From Streptomyces longisporoflavus (lineage in GTDB: Bacteria; Actinomycetota; Actinomycetes; Streptomycetales; Streptomycetaceae): a stretch of 64,000 nucleotides of DNA. The DNA is taken from positions 372,001 through 436,000 of the forward strand of contig NZ_BMTR01000001.1 in assembly GCF_014649775.1 (NCBI RefSeq), read 5' to 3'. The position numbers and the translations under genes are program-made. Below are positions 1 to 7,899 of this stretch, piece by piece (positions within the stretch are counted from its first letter, which is position 1; each line of letters begins with the position of its first letter). The notes below the pieces were generated by a model, which was not told where the DNA came from, made no database searches, and worked only from the letters and a program-made list of their open reading frames with translations.

Positions 1-1
1 C

Positions 2-391
2 GTACGGGCCTGCCTGGACGATCTGCGTGCCACGCGCGGCGCGGTGGTTTTGGTGTCGTCCGTGCATGCCGTCATAGGGCTGCCGGGACGCCCCGCCTAT
101 GCGGCGGCGAAGGCGGGATTGACGGGCCTGGCACGCCAGTTGGCGGTGGAGTACGCGCCCGGCGTACGGGTCAACGCGCTCCTGCCCGGCCCCGTCCTGA
201 CCCGCGCCTGGGACACGGTCGGCGCCGGCGACCGGGCGCGCAGCATCGAACAGACCCCGGCGGGCCGGCTCGGCCGCCCGGAGGAGGTCGCGGCGAGCGC
301 GGCGTTCCTGCTGAGCGACGACGCGTCCTTCGTCACCGGGGCCAGCCTTGTGGTGGACGGCGGATGGAGCGTGTACAAGACGTCCGCCTGA
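2..391 (+). CDS. SDR-family oxidoreductase, 3' part only
   Basis: C-terminal 129 residues of a short-chain dehydrogenase/reductase; the gene begins upstream of the window and the frame is open from base 2. It keeps the catalytic SS...YAAAK tetrad segment, then the usual NALLPGPV stretch and the typical ending SFVTGASLVVDGGWS. SDRs reduce or oxidise alcohols and ketones with NAD(P). It ends 62 bp before galactonate dehydratase on the same strand, so a role in oxidising a sugar (for example to an aldonolactone) is a reasonable inference, but the cofactor-binding half is not visible and the substrate is unknown. Confidence 0.9.
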   Translation, partial: VRACLDDLRATRGAVVLVSSVHAVIGLPGRPAYAAAKAGLTGLARQLAVEYAPGVRVNALLPGPVLTRAWDTVGAGDRARSIEQTPAGRLGRPEEVAASAAFLLSDDASFVTGASLVVDGGWSVYKTSA

Positions 392-453
392 GCCGCCCCC
401 GCCCCCCTAAAGCGCCGGCCCCATCTGCCGTGCCCGTCAAGGAGGTTCACCCC

Positions 454-1599
454 ATGAAGATCACCCGTGTCGAGACGTTCTCCGTACCGCCCCGCTGGCT
501 GCTGTGCCGGGTGGAGACCGACGAGGGAGTGGTCGGCTGGGGCGAGCCGGTGGTCGAGGGGCGTGCGGCCACGGTCCGTACGGCCGTCGCGGAGCTGGCC
601 GAACTCCTCGTCGGCAAAGATCCCTCGGGCATCGAGGACCACTGGCAGGTGATGACCAAGGGGTCCTTCTACCGGGGCGGGCCGGTGCTCTCCAGCGCGG
701 TGGCCGGGCTCGACCAGGCGCTGTGGGACATCGCGGGCAAGCGCCTCGGCGTGCCGGTGCACGTGCTCCTGGGCGGCCCGGTCCGCGAGCGGGTACGCGC
801 CTACAGCTGGGTGGGCGGCGACAGCCCCGCCCACATCACCGAGCAGGTGACCGCCCAGGTCGAGGCGGGCTTCACCGCGGTCAAGATGAACGCGAGCGGC
901 CGCATGAACCGCCTGGCCACCGTCGCCGACATCGACGAGATCGTCTCCCGCGCGACCGCGGCCCGCGAAGTCCTGGGCGCGGGGCGGGACTTCGCGCTGG
1001 ACTTCCACGGCCGTTTCCACGCCGCGAACGCCCGCCAACTGCTGCCCCACCTGGCCCCGCTCGCCCCCATGTTCATCGAGGAACCGCTCCTTCCGGAGTA
1101 CGGACACCTGCTGCCCGGCCTGGTCGCCTCCTCGCCCGTGCCGGTCGCCACCGGCGAGCGCCTCTTCTCGCGGCAGGACGTACTGCCCGCGCTCCAGGCC
1201 GGGATCGCGGTCCTGCAGCCCGATCTGTCCCACGCGGGCGGCATCTCCGAGGTCCGCCGCATCGCCTCGCTCGCCGAGACCTTCGACACCCTCATCGCCC
1301 CGCACTGCCCCCTGGGCCCCGTCTCGCTGGCAGCCAGCCTGCAGATCGCCGTCAGCGTCCCCAACTTCCTCATCCAGGAACAGTCGATCGGCATCCACTA
1401 CAACACCGGCGCCGACGTGCTCTCCTACCTCGCGGACACCGAGGTGTTCCGCTTCCACGAAGGCCATCTGCTGCGCCCCACCGGGCCCGGGCTCGGCATC
1501 GACATCGACGAGAAGGCGGTACGTGCGGTCGACGACAGCCAGGCCGACTGGCACAACCCGATATGGCGGCACGAGGACGGTTCGTTCGCCGAGTGGTGA
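454..1599 (+). CDS. dgoD: D-galactonate dehydratase (enolase superfamily)
   Basis: 381 aa, full family length. It converts D-galactonate to 2-keto-3-deoxygalactonate in the cytoplasm. It reads almost like E. coli DgoD from end to end: MKITRVETF start, ETDEGVVGWGEPV, FYRGGPVL, DQALWDIAGK, AYSWVGGD, and the ending NPIWRHEDGSFAEW. Enolase-superfamily ligands are in place: DFH near 183-185, FIEEP near 208, GER near 235, QPDLSHAGG near 256 and PHCPLGP near 284. The start is the ATG preceded by AAGGAGG (439-445); a longer open frame from 364 lacks support. It follows the SDR directly, probably in one operon for galactose or galactonate use. Confidence 0.96.
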   Translation: MKITRVETFSVPPRWLLCRVETDEGVVGWGEPVVEGRAATVRTAVAELAELLVGKDPSGIEDHWQVMTKGSFYRGGPVLSSAVAGLDQALWDIAGKRLGVPVHVLLGGPVRERVRAYSWVGGDSPAHITEQVTAQVEAGFTAVKMNASGRMNRLATVADIDEIVSRATAAREVLGAGRDFALDFHGRFHAANARQLLPHLAPLAPMFIEEPLLPEYGHLLPGLVASSPVPVATGERLFSRQDVLPALQAGIAVLQPDLSHAGGISEVRRIASLAETFDTLIAPHCPLGPVSLAASLQIAVSVPNFLIQEQSIGIHYNTGADVLSYLADTEVFRFHEGHLLRPTGPGLGIDIDEKAVRAVDDSQADWHNPIWRHEDGSFAEW

Positions 1600-1654
1600 G
1601 GGGCCGGTGGTCGGCACAGGCGGGGCGGCGTACCGAGCCGGTAGCTTGGGAGGC

Positions 1655-2452
1655 GTGGACTCGGCTCTGCACGAGGGTGACCGCCTGCGCGGCTGGGAAG
1701 TCGCATGCCCGCGCCGTCCAGGGCCCCTCGACGGCGTGGAGGTGGCCGGATTCCGTGACCGGTCGGCGGCCGGACTGGACATGCGGGTCGTCCCGCAGCC
1801 GGTCGTGACGGTCGTCATCGAACTCGGCGACGACGCCCTGTCCGTCGAGCATGACGGCAGCAGCCGGGCGCTGCGAAGCCTCGCCGCCGGGCTCATGCCG
1901 GGGGAGGCCCGCGTCCGCGCCCGGCGCGTGGAGTGCGTCGAGGTACAGATGTCGCCGGTGAGCGCGTACTCGCTGCTCGGTGTCGCACCCTGTGACCTGG
2001 ACGGCGGCGTGTTCGGCCTGGAGGAGTTGTGGGGGCGCCATGAGCCCCGGCTCCGGGAGCAGTTGACCGGCATTCCGGGGTGGGAAGGCCGCTTCGCGCT
2101 GGTGGAGCAGTTCCTCGTGCGCCGTGGTGCCTCGGCACCGTCGATGGATCCGGAGGTCGTCGCGAGCTGGGAGCGCATCGTCTCGCGCCGGGGCCGGGTA
2201 CGCGTCGGTGACCTGGCGGTGTCATGCGGGTGGAGCCGCAAGCGGCTGTGGGCGCGGTTCACCGCCCAGGTCGGCCTCACGCCCAAGCGCGCCGCGATGC
2301 TCGTACGCTTCGACCCCGCCGTCAAAGGCCTGTCGGCGGGCCGGGACCCCGCAGAGGTGGCCGCCGTGTGCGGTTACGCCGACCAGTCCCACCTGCATCG
2401 CGACGTCATGGCCTTCGCCGGCTGCACGCCGGGCACGCTGGCCCTTGCCTGA
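1655..2452 (+). CDS. AraC-family transcriptional regulator
   Basis: 265 aa. The N-terminal two thirds is an unassigned effector-type domain. The last ~90 residues form an AraC double helix-turn-helix: VGDLAVSCGWSRKRLWARF, then GLTPKRAAMLVRF and the second helix VAAVCGYADQSHLHRDV. Start: GTG at 1655, with a TAGCTT box (1642-1647) ending 7 nt before it, which fits a leaderless transcript; an in-frame GTG at 1607 is possible but would put that box inside the gene. It lies 55 bp after dgoD on the same strand with its own apparent promoter. Target genes are unknown; local control of dgoD is only a guess. Confidence 0.88.
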   Translation: MDSALHEGDRLRGWEVACPRRPGPLDGVEVAGFRDRSAAGLDMRVVPQPVVTVVIELGDDALSVEHDGSSRALRSLAAGLMPGEARVRARRVECVEVQMSPVSAYSLLGVAPCDLDGGVFGLEELWGRHEPRLREQLTGIPGWEGRFALVEQFLVRRGASAPSMDPEVVASWERIVSRRGRVRVGDLAVSCGWSRKRLWARFTAQVGLTPKRAAMLVRFDPAVKGLSAGRDPAEVAAVCGYADQSHLHRDVMAFAGCTPGTLALA

Positions 2453-2470
2453 CCGGCCGCGGGGGGCCGG
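2453..2470. terminator. Short GC hairpin after the AraC gene
   Basis: Six-bp perfect arms CCGGCC/GGCCGG around GCGGGG, immediately after the stop codon. It has no T-tract, as is usual for Streptomyces terminators. Confidence 0.45.
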
Positions 2471-2512
2471 CGACGCCGCCCGGCGGGGGCAGCCGCGTAC
2501 CGCGGGCGTGCA

Positions 2513-2626
2513 CAGGGGCAGGGCACGCTCGTTCATCGCGTGCTTCATGACGAGCGTGGAGCCCAGCCGCTGCACGCCCGGCAGTGTGGCCGGCTTGTCG
2601 TCGCAGAGGCGCCGGAAATCGGGCAG
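2513..2626 (-). pseudogene. Lrp/AsnC regulator, C-terminal remnant
   Basis: A 38-residue stretch on the minus strand reads LPDFRRLCDDKPATLPGVQ then RLGSTLVMKHAMNERALPL. This is the typical end of the ligand-binding (RAM) domain of Lrp/AsnC regulators (LPDFxxxxxxKLxxLPGVQRxxSTLVMK). No helix-turn-helix or upstream part is present in any frame; the frame before it is low-quality GC sequence. It therefore looks like a decayed fragment, filling the gap between the AraC gene and the GNAT gene. I assign no function. Confidence 0.55.
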
Positions 2627-2738
2627 GCCTTGCTGACGTGCACGCCCCGCGGCCTCGCGCCGTCCCCCGGGTGCCGGGCAATGATCATGCTCGGCGTGCT
2701 GCTGCTTGCCGAGCGCCTGGCGGCCTGAGGCGGATATT

Positions 2739-3305
2739 TCACGCAGGGTCCTCGGTGTCCGGCCCGCCCCGCCACTCGTGCGTGAGCAGCGACCAGACCT
2801 CCATGTCGTGGCGGACCCCCCTGTACAGGGACTGCTCGCGCAGGGTGGCGTCCAGGTGCATGCCCATCCGCTGGGCGACGGCCCGGCTGCGGGTGTTGCC
2901 GGCGCTGTTCCACCACTCGATGCGGTGCATGCCGCGCTCACCGAAGGCGTACGCGATCAGATGCCGGACCGAGGCGCTGATCAGGCCGTGGCCCTCACCC
3001 GCGGGCTCGGCCCAGACGCCGATCTCGCAGTTGCCGGTACCGACGTCGAAGTGCACGAACATCACGCCGCCGATCAGGATGCCTTCCCGCCAGATCCCGT
3101 AGATGCGTCCGGCGTCGGCGGCCTGCTTGTCCGCGTAGCTCTGGAGAGTGGCGCGGGCGGACTCCAGGTCGGTGGAGCGCGACGCCCAGGGGATCCAGGG
3201 GTCGGTGTGGGAGCGGGCCCGGTCGATGTGGGCCAGGAACTCGGCGTCCTGCCAGGGCTCGAGGGTGCGGAGCTCGGCGTTCTCGGTCAGCGGTATGGCG
3301 TACAT
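2739..3305 (-). CDS. GNAT acetyltransferase, RimJ/RimL-like
   Basis: 188 aa, normal length for the family. The fold is visible as an N-terminal LRTLEPWQDAEFLAHIDRAR, a central IGGVMFVHFDVGTGNCEIGVWAEPAGEGHG that carries the acetyl-CoA loop, and RIEWWNSAGNTRSRAVAQRMG followed by GVRHDMEVWSLL. Such proteins acetylate N-terminal amino groups of ribosomal or other proteins, or small amines, using acetyl-CoA. The start ATG is preceded by AGAGGAC. It is divergent from the TetR gene at 3509, with repetitive DNA between them. The substrate is not predictable. Confidence 0.9.
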   Translation of the reverse strand: MYAIPLTENAELRTLEPWQDAEFLAHIDRARSHTDPWIPWASRSTDLESARATLQSYADKQAADAGRIYGIWREGILIGGVMFVHFDVGTGNCEIGVWAEPAGEGHGLISASVRHLIAYAFGERGMHRIEWWNSAGNTRSRAVAQRMGMHLDATLREQSLYRGVRHDMEVWSLLTHEWRGGPDTEDPA

Positions 3306-3416
3306 GACTCGTCCTCTTGCGGTTGTCCGGGTGCCCGGTCGTCCGGGTGTCCGGTTACGGGTGGCCGGATGTCCGGCTGGGCGCGTGGCGGGTTCGGGCC
3401 CGGCGCATCCGGGTGC

Positions 3417-3446
3417 GTGGCTTTGGGGCGGGTGGCTTTGGGGCGG
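3417..3446. repeat. 15-bp exact tandem duplication
   Basis: GTGGCTTTGGGGCGG occurs twice back to back (3417-3431, 3432-3446) in the divergent GNAT/TetR spacer. The preceding 3318-3380 is also repetitive, with GTCCGG(G/A)TG(T/C)CCGG-like units. Confidence 0.9.
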
Positions 3447-3478
3447 GCGGGTCTCCGGCGGGCGGCACTCAGGTACGT

Positions 3479-3488
3479 AACGAACGTT
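3479..3488. promoter_or_regulatory. Possible TetR operator half-sites
   Basis: AACG-AA-CGTT inverted repeat lying between the -35 and -10 positions of the TetR gene (its TACTCT box is 3496-3501). It is placed well for autoregulation, but it is short, so the call is tentative. Confidence 0.4.
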
Positions 3489-3508
3489 GGGTATGTACTC
3501 TAGCGGCC

Positions 3509-4117
3509 ATGACGCCGCCAGCCCGGACAGATCATGACGCCCGCCGGACCGAGGTCTCGCAGGCCGTGTGGCGGGTCCTTGCCGCCCATGGCTTCGGCGG
3601 CCTCACCCTGCGCGCGGTCGCCGCGGAGATGGGCGCCACCACCGGCTTGCTCACGCACTACTTCCCCAGCAAGCGCGCCTTGCTGCGACACGCCCTGGAG
3701 GTGCTCGACCGGCGCTCGGCCGACCGTCCCCGCCCCGCGGCGGAGCGTGCCGGTGAGGCGTCCGGCCTGGTGATGCTGCGGGCGACGCTGCTCGACATCC
3801 TTCCGCTTGACGCCGAGAGCGCGGCGAGCAACCGGATCTGGGTGGCCTCCTGGGACGTGGCCCTCGCCGACCCGGAACTCGCCCGGGAGCACGCCGAGCG
3901 TTACCGCCGCGCACGCGAGCGGATGGCCGGCCACGTCGAAGAGGCGGTGCGCCTCGGCGAACTGCCGCCCGGCACACGCACCGAGGACGTCGCCGCGGCG
4001 GCCCAGAGCTTTGTCCTGGGGCTGGTCGTCCAGGCGCTGTTCGCGCCCCGGGAGTTCCCTGCCGAGCGGCAGATCGCGCTGGTCGACGATTACCTGGCGG
4101 GGCTGGGGCACCGGTGA
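3509..4117 (+). CDS. TetR-family transcriptional regulator
   Basis: 202 aa. The N-terminal DNA-binding domain is clear (residues ~8-55): VWRVLAAHGFGGLTLRAVAAEMG then TTGLLTHYFPSKRALLRHAL. The C-terminal domain (about 70-200) is the BetI-like/TetR_C_6 kind with WVASWDVALADPELAREHAERY and VLGLVVQALFAP, but the ligand is unknown. The start ATG lies 7 nt after a TACTCT box (3496-3501), so the transcript is probably leaderless; the longer frame from 3317 is not supported. It is divergent from the GNAT gene, which is a candidate target. Confidence 0.9.
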   Translation: MTPPARTDHDARRTEVSQAVWRVLAAHGFGGLTLRAVAAEMGATTGLLTHYFPSKRALLRHALEVLDRRSADRPRPAAERAGEASGLVMLRATLLDILPLDAESAASNRIWVASWDVALADPELAREHAERYRRARERMAGHVEEAVRLGELPPGTRTEDVAAAAQSFVLGLVVQALFAPREFPAERQIALVDDYLAGLGHR

Positions 4118-4148
4118 GCAGCGTGCGGGGGCCGGTTAGCGTGTCCGG

Positions 4149-4817
4149 ATGATCGGCGTGGAGCGGGTGGAGTGGGACGGCATCCCCGACCGGGAGCGGT
4201 TGAACGACTGGTATCTGGAGCAGCGGGACCGGTTCTCGGACCTGGCCAGGGACGCCGACTGGAACGGCGTGTTCGAGAAGCTGGGGGAAGAGCCGTGGTG
4301 GGTCAATTTCCCGCGACCGGGGCACCGCAGCGGCTTCGCCGCGCTGCATCAAGCGGCCTGGCACGGCGCGGACTTCGCCGTCGTCTCCCGGCTGATCGCG
4401 TTCGGCGCCTGGCGCACGCTGCGCGCCCGTGACGGGCGGCGCGCCGTGGACATCGCGCGCGACCGGGGGCAGACGCATCTTCTTCAGCTTCTGGAGCCGG
4501 TCGAGGTGCGGCTTCCTGCCCCGGCAGACATGCTGGAGCGCCACTTCCACGCGCTGCTGCGGGAGAGGACCGGCAGCTGCTTCGAGGAGATCGAGCACCG
4601 GCTGCCGCCGCTGTCCCCGCTGACGGAGCGGCCGAGGATGGAGATCTACTTCCGGGTGGTCGGGATGATGGGCGGCTTCACCTACTGGCTCGACGAGGAC
4701 ATTTTGCGTGTGAACGGCCGCTCGCGGATGGACGGTGACGACGGGGACCACTACCGCGTGACCCCGGAGGGCTGGTCCAAGATCGAACACAACCCCACAC
4801 CGGCGTCTCACGCCTGA
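4149..4817 (+). CDS. Ankyrin-repeat-like protein
   Basis: 222 aa, cytoplasmic, no signal peptide. Residues ~55-115 match two degenerate ankyrin units: GFAALHQAAWHGADFAVVSRL followed by DGRRAVDIARDRGQTHLLQLL. The C-terminal half (residues 120-222, including MEIYFRVVGMMGGFTYWLDEDIL) is not recognised. The start ATG follows a TAGCGT box (4137-4142) by 6 nt, again consistent with leaderless expression. The stop codon lies in the first unit of a 15-bp tandem repeat. Ankyrin repeats usually mediate protein contacts; the partner here is unknown. Confidence 0.8.
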   Translation: MIGVERVEWDGIPDRERLNDWYLEQRDRFSDLARDADWNGVFEKLGEEPWWVNFPRPGHRSGFAALHQAAWHGADFAVVSRLIAFGAWRTLRARDGRRAVDIARDRGQTHLLQLLEPVEVRLPAPADMLERHFHALLRERTGSCFEEIEHRLPPLSPLTERPRMEIYFRVVGMMGGFTYWLDEDILRVNGRSRMDGDDGDHYRVTPEGWSKIEHNPTPASHA

Positions 4818-4936
4818 CGGGCTCGCGCTTGACGGGCTCGTGCTTGACGGGTTCGCGCCTGGCCGGCCGGCTCGTGCTGACGGGTTCGCGCCTGTCGGGT
4901 TCGCGCCTGACGGGCTTGCGCCTGACCGGCGTCGAC
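4814..4936. repeat. 15-bp tandem repeat array overlapping a stop codon
   Basis: Eight imperfect units of consensus CTGACGGGTTCGCGC: 4814, 4829, 4844, an 18-bp variant at 4859, then 4877, 4892, 4907 and 4922. The first unit supplies the TGA (4815-4817) that ends the ankyrin gene; the second repeats the TGA 15 bp later in the same frame. The array sits between two convergent genes. Confidence 0.92.
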
Positions 4937-4949
4937 CCGCCGTCCGTGG

Positions 4950-5552
4950 CTACAGCCAGTCGTGCTCGCGCGCATAGCGCGCCGCATCGTGGCGGGTGCG
5001 GGTCTGGGTCTTCTGCATGGCGTTCGAGAGGTAGTTGCGTACGGTGCCCTGCGCCAGGCTCAGGCGGGTGGCGATCTCGGCGACGGAGTAGCCGTCGCCG
5101 GTCACGCGCAGGACATCGATCTCCCGGTCCGTGAGCGGGCAGTCGTCGACGACGGCGAGCGCGGAAACGTCCGGGTCGATCCAGCGCTTGCCCGCGTGCA
5201 GGGTGGTGATGACCGACGTGATGTGCGCGGGCTCAGCCGACTTGCTCACGAAGCCCTGGACCCCGAGTTTCAGGGCCTTGCGCAGTACTCCGGGCCGGGC
5301 GTGGCGGGTCAGCATGAGGATCACCTGGTCCGGCTGCGCACGGCGGATCTCCGCGACGGCGCCGAGGCCGTCCACGCCGGGCATCTCCAGGTCGATGACC
5401 AGTACGTCCGGGCGGTGCCGGAGGGTGGCCTCGATGGCCGACGCGCCGTCGTGCGCTTCGGCAAGCACGGTGATGTCGCCTTCGAGCGGCAGCAGCGCCG
5501 CCAGCGCTTTGCGGAGCAGGGCCTCGTCGTCGGCGAGTACCACGCTGGTCAT
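4950..5552 (-). CDS. NarL/LuxR-family response regulator (DesR-like)
   Basis: 200 aa. Receiver domain 1-120 with acidic pair D8-D9, phospho-acceptor D54 (VIDLEMPG), T82 and K104; then a LuxR-type helix-turn-helix at about 137-198 (LTDREIDVLRVTGDGYSVAEI, then LSLAQGTVRNYLSNAM). It is phosphorylated by the adjacent kinase, whose gene overlaps this one by 4 bp (ATGA at 5549-5552). The likely target is the ABC exporter divergent from the kinase gene, as in DesK/DesR-ABC modules; that is inference from gene order. Confidence 0.95.
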   Translation of the reverse strand: MTSVVLADDEALLRKALAALLPLEGDITVLAEAHDGASAIEATLRHRPDVLVIDLEMPGVDGLGAVAEIRRAQPDQVILMLTRHARPGVLRKALKLGVQGFVSKSAEPAHITSVITTLHAGKRWIDPDVSALAVVDDCPLTDREIDVLRVTGDGYSVAEIATRLSLAQGTVRNYLSNAMQKTQTRTRHDAARYAREHDWL

Positions 5553-6691
5553 CGGTCGTCCTCCTGTGCCTCGGCCCCGGGGAGCGGCTGCGCCGGGCGA
5601 GGGGCGGGAAACTCCGCGGCCGTGACGAAGCGTCCGTCCTCCTGCTCCACCGTCAGTTCGCCTCCGTCGTCGCTCACGCGTTCCTTGAGGGTGGCAAGGC
5701 CGCTGAGCTCGGGAAGGGGAGCGGCCGGCGCGCCGTCATTGACGATGGTGATGCCCGACTCCGAGAGGGTGATCCGCACCTGTGTGGCCTGGGCATGGCG
5801 CAGGATGTTGGTCGTCGTCTCGCGCAGGACCTGGCCGAGCAGTCCGTTCACTCTTTCGTCGGGGTCGGCCGAGCGGTTGACGCGGACCCGGATGCCCGCG
5901 GCTTCGAAGAGGTTCTTGGCGTTCTCGATCTCCGCGGAGAGGTTGAGCCGCCGCTGCGCGTAGGCGAGCTCCTTGGTCTGGGTGATGGTGTCGCTGACCA
6001 GGGCACGCACTTCTCGCAGCTCCTCTTCCACGCGTTCGGTGTCGCTGCGCAGCAGCTTCTCGGCCAGCGTGATCTTCAGCTTGACGACGTGCAGCGTGTG
6101 GCCCTGGATGTCGTGCAGATCGCTGGCGAAACGAACGCGTTCCCGGATGACCGCCAGCTCCGCCTCGCGCTCCCGTGACCGCTCGATGACCTCGTAGAAG
6201 CGCTGGTTGGCGAACATCAGGCCGGTCGCAAGCACCATGATGCCCGTGGGCAGGATGACGTAGAGGAGCAGGACGCCGGACACGTCGTCCGGTGATTCCA
6301 GCAGCTTCGCCGCGCCCACCGCGGCGACGAACGCGCTCAGGACCACGGTCGCGGTCAGGCGGCGGCTGCGGGACAGCTGGGAGATGAAGTAGGGGCCCAC
6401 GATCGTGACGCCGTAGAAGGCCGTGTGACTGTCGGTCACCAGCACTCCGAGAAGCCACACGGCAGCGGTGATGATCAGGCAAGGGAGCGCGACGCGGGAG
6501 GTGTCGCCGGCTGTCCACCGCTCGATGACGAACAGAGCCGCGACCACCCCCAGGGTCAGGAGGACACCCTCCCCCCACGACCTGGCGTCGACCCCCACCA
6601 GGATCGCCCCCACGAGGGCGAGCGGCGGGATGATCATGGCGAGGTTGACGCCGCGCAGCCGTCCCTGCGTCGTCTGGGCGTGCTCAGGCAT
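5549..6691 (-). CDS. Sensor histidine kinase, DesK/NarX-type
   Basis: 380 aa from the ATG at 6691 (GGAAAG 10 nt upstream); an in-frame ATG at 6724 would add 11 residues. The first ~160 residues carry about five hydrophobic membrane segments and no large extracytoplasmic domain, so the signal is probably sensed in or at the membrane. The HisKA_3 box RFASDLHDIQGHTLHVVKLK contains the phosphorylated His (about residue 193). The HATPase segment includes VLRETTTNILRHAQATQV, the N-box. It is translationally coupled to the response regulator and divergent from an ABC-2 exporter. Confidence 0.94.
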   Translation of the reverse strand: MPEHAQTTQGRLRGVNLAMIIPPLALVGAILVGVDARSWGEGVLLTLGVVAALFVIERWTAGDTSRVALPCLIITAAVWLLGVLVTDSHTAFYGVTIVGPYFISQLSRSRRLTATVVLSAFVAAVGAAKLLESPDDVSGVLLLYVILPTGIMVLATGLMFANQRFYEVIERSREREAELAVIRERVRFASDLHDIQGHTLHVVKLKITLAEKLLRSDTERVEEELREVRALVSDTITQTKELAYAQRRLNLSAEIENAKNLFEAAGIRVRVNRSADPDERVNGLLGQVLRETTTNILRHAQATQVRITLSESGITIVNDGAPAAPLPELSGLATLKERVSDDGGELTVEQEDGRFVTAAEFPAPRPAQPLPGAEAQEDDR

Positions 6692-6897
6692 CGTGTGGCG
6701 GCTTTCCAGGAGCAGGATCGGCATCGGTAACGGGCTCGGTCTCGGGGACGAACAGCAGAGTCCGTCCCGCCATACTCGTCCGGCTCCGGGGGTGACACCA
6801 GTGACACCGCGTCATGCCTGCACCCTAAGGAATGTCACGGCGCGGTGATGACACCACGCCCCTGCCGGGCGGGCGCCCCGACGGCTGGAATCGATGT

Positions 6898-7782
6898 ATG
6901 ACCTCGACACCAGTCATCGACGTTGACCGCCTGAGCATCAGCTACGGCGACTTTCACGCCGTGAAAGACCTGACCTTCCAGGTGAACAAGGGGGAGCTCT
7001 ACGCACTGCTCGGCACGAACGGCGCCGGCAAGACCTCGACCCTGGAGATCATCGAAGGCCACCGTACGGCCACATCGGGCACCGTGCGGGTCTTCGGGCG
7101 CAGCCCGCGCGACCGGCAGGCCGTGCGGCACCGCATGGGCATCATGCTGCAGGAGAGCGGCTTCTCCCCGGATCTGACGGTCAGGGAATCGGTCCAGCTG
7201 ATCGGCAAGCTCTCGCGGCGTACGGACAGGGTCGAACGCGTGCTCGGCGTCGTCGACCTCACGCACAAGTCCGCCATCCGGGTCTCCCAGCTCTCCGGTG
7301 GCGAGAAGCGCCGTCTGGACTTCGCCACCGCGGTGTACGGCAACCCGGAGCTGATCTTCCTGGACGAGCCCACCACCGGCCTGGACATCCAGTCCCGCGA
7401 CGCTCTGTGGGACGCCGTGGACAAGCTGCGCGAGGACGGATCCACCATCGTGCTCACCACGCACTACCTGGAAGAGGCACAGCAGCGCGCCGATCGCATC
7501 GGGCTCATGCACATGGGCGCCTTCCATCAGCAGGGCACCGTCGCCGAGCTGACCCGGACGCTCCCGGCCGCCGTCCGCTTCTTCCTTCCGGCCGGTGCTC
7601 CGGCGCTGCCGCTGCAGGCCACGCGCGAGGCGGACGGAGCGTTCCTCATCAAGACCTTCGGCCTGCAGAAGGACCTCCACATCCTGCTCGGCTGGGCGCA
7701 TGCCAACGCGGTGGAGCTGGGGGAGCTCCAGGCCGGACCGACCCGCCTGGACGACGTCTTCCGCGCCATCGGCACCGCGTAG
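6898..7782 (+). CDS. ABC-2 type exporter, ATP-binding protein
   Basis: 294 aa. Walker A GTNGAGKT (39-46), Q-loop MLQESGFSPDLTVRES, signature QLSGGEKRRLDFA and Walker B ELIFLDEPTTGLD are intact, followed by the H-loop TTHYLEEAQQRADRI. The C-terminal ~80 residues are the extra domain of DrrA/YxlF-type exporters. With the permease encoded next it should form an exporter of a lipophilic compound or lipid. The start was chosen as the ATG giving MTSTPVIDVDRLSISYG; no good ribosome site is visible. It is divergent from the sensor kinase and so probably its target. Confidence 0.94.
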   Translation: MTSTPVIDVDRLSISYGDFHAVKDLTFQVNKGELYALLGTNGAGKTSTLEIIEGHRTATSGTVRVFGRSPRDRQAVRHRMGIMLQESGFSPDLTVRESVQLIGKLSRRTDRVERVLGVVDLTHKSAIRVSQLSGGEKRRLDFATAVYGNPELIFLDEPTTGLDIQSRDALWDAVDKLREDGSTIVLTTHYLEEAQQRADRIGLMHMGAFHQQGTVAELTRTLPAAVRFFLPAGAPALPLQATREADGAFLIKTFGLQKDLHILLGWAHANAVELGELQAGPTRLDDVFRAIGTA

Positions 7783-7828
7783 ACCACGCCGCCGGGACCT
7801 CCCCGAAAGCCGGGGGCCGTCCCGGAAG

Positions 7829-7882
7829 CCGGACCTTCCCGAACCGGACGGTCCCCGGACCTTCCCGAACCGGACCGTCCCA
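7829..7882. repeat. Tandem direct repeat between ABC genes
   Basis: Two near-identical ~26-bp copies built on GGACCTTCCCGAACCGGAC, differing at one base of the G(G/C)GTCC end, plus a degenerate third copy upstream from 7798. It lies between the ATPase and permease genes and is untranslated. Confidence 0.85.
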
Positions 7883-7899
7883 AGAAGAGGACCCTCACG

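Noticed and set aside
97..2325. 742-aa minus-strand frame opposite dgoD and the AraC gene
   Set aside because: Shadow; dgoD matches its family throughout.
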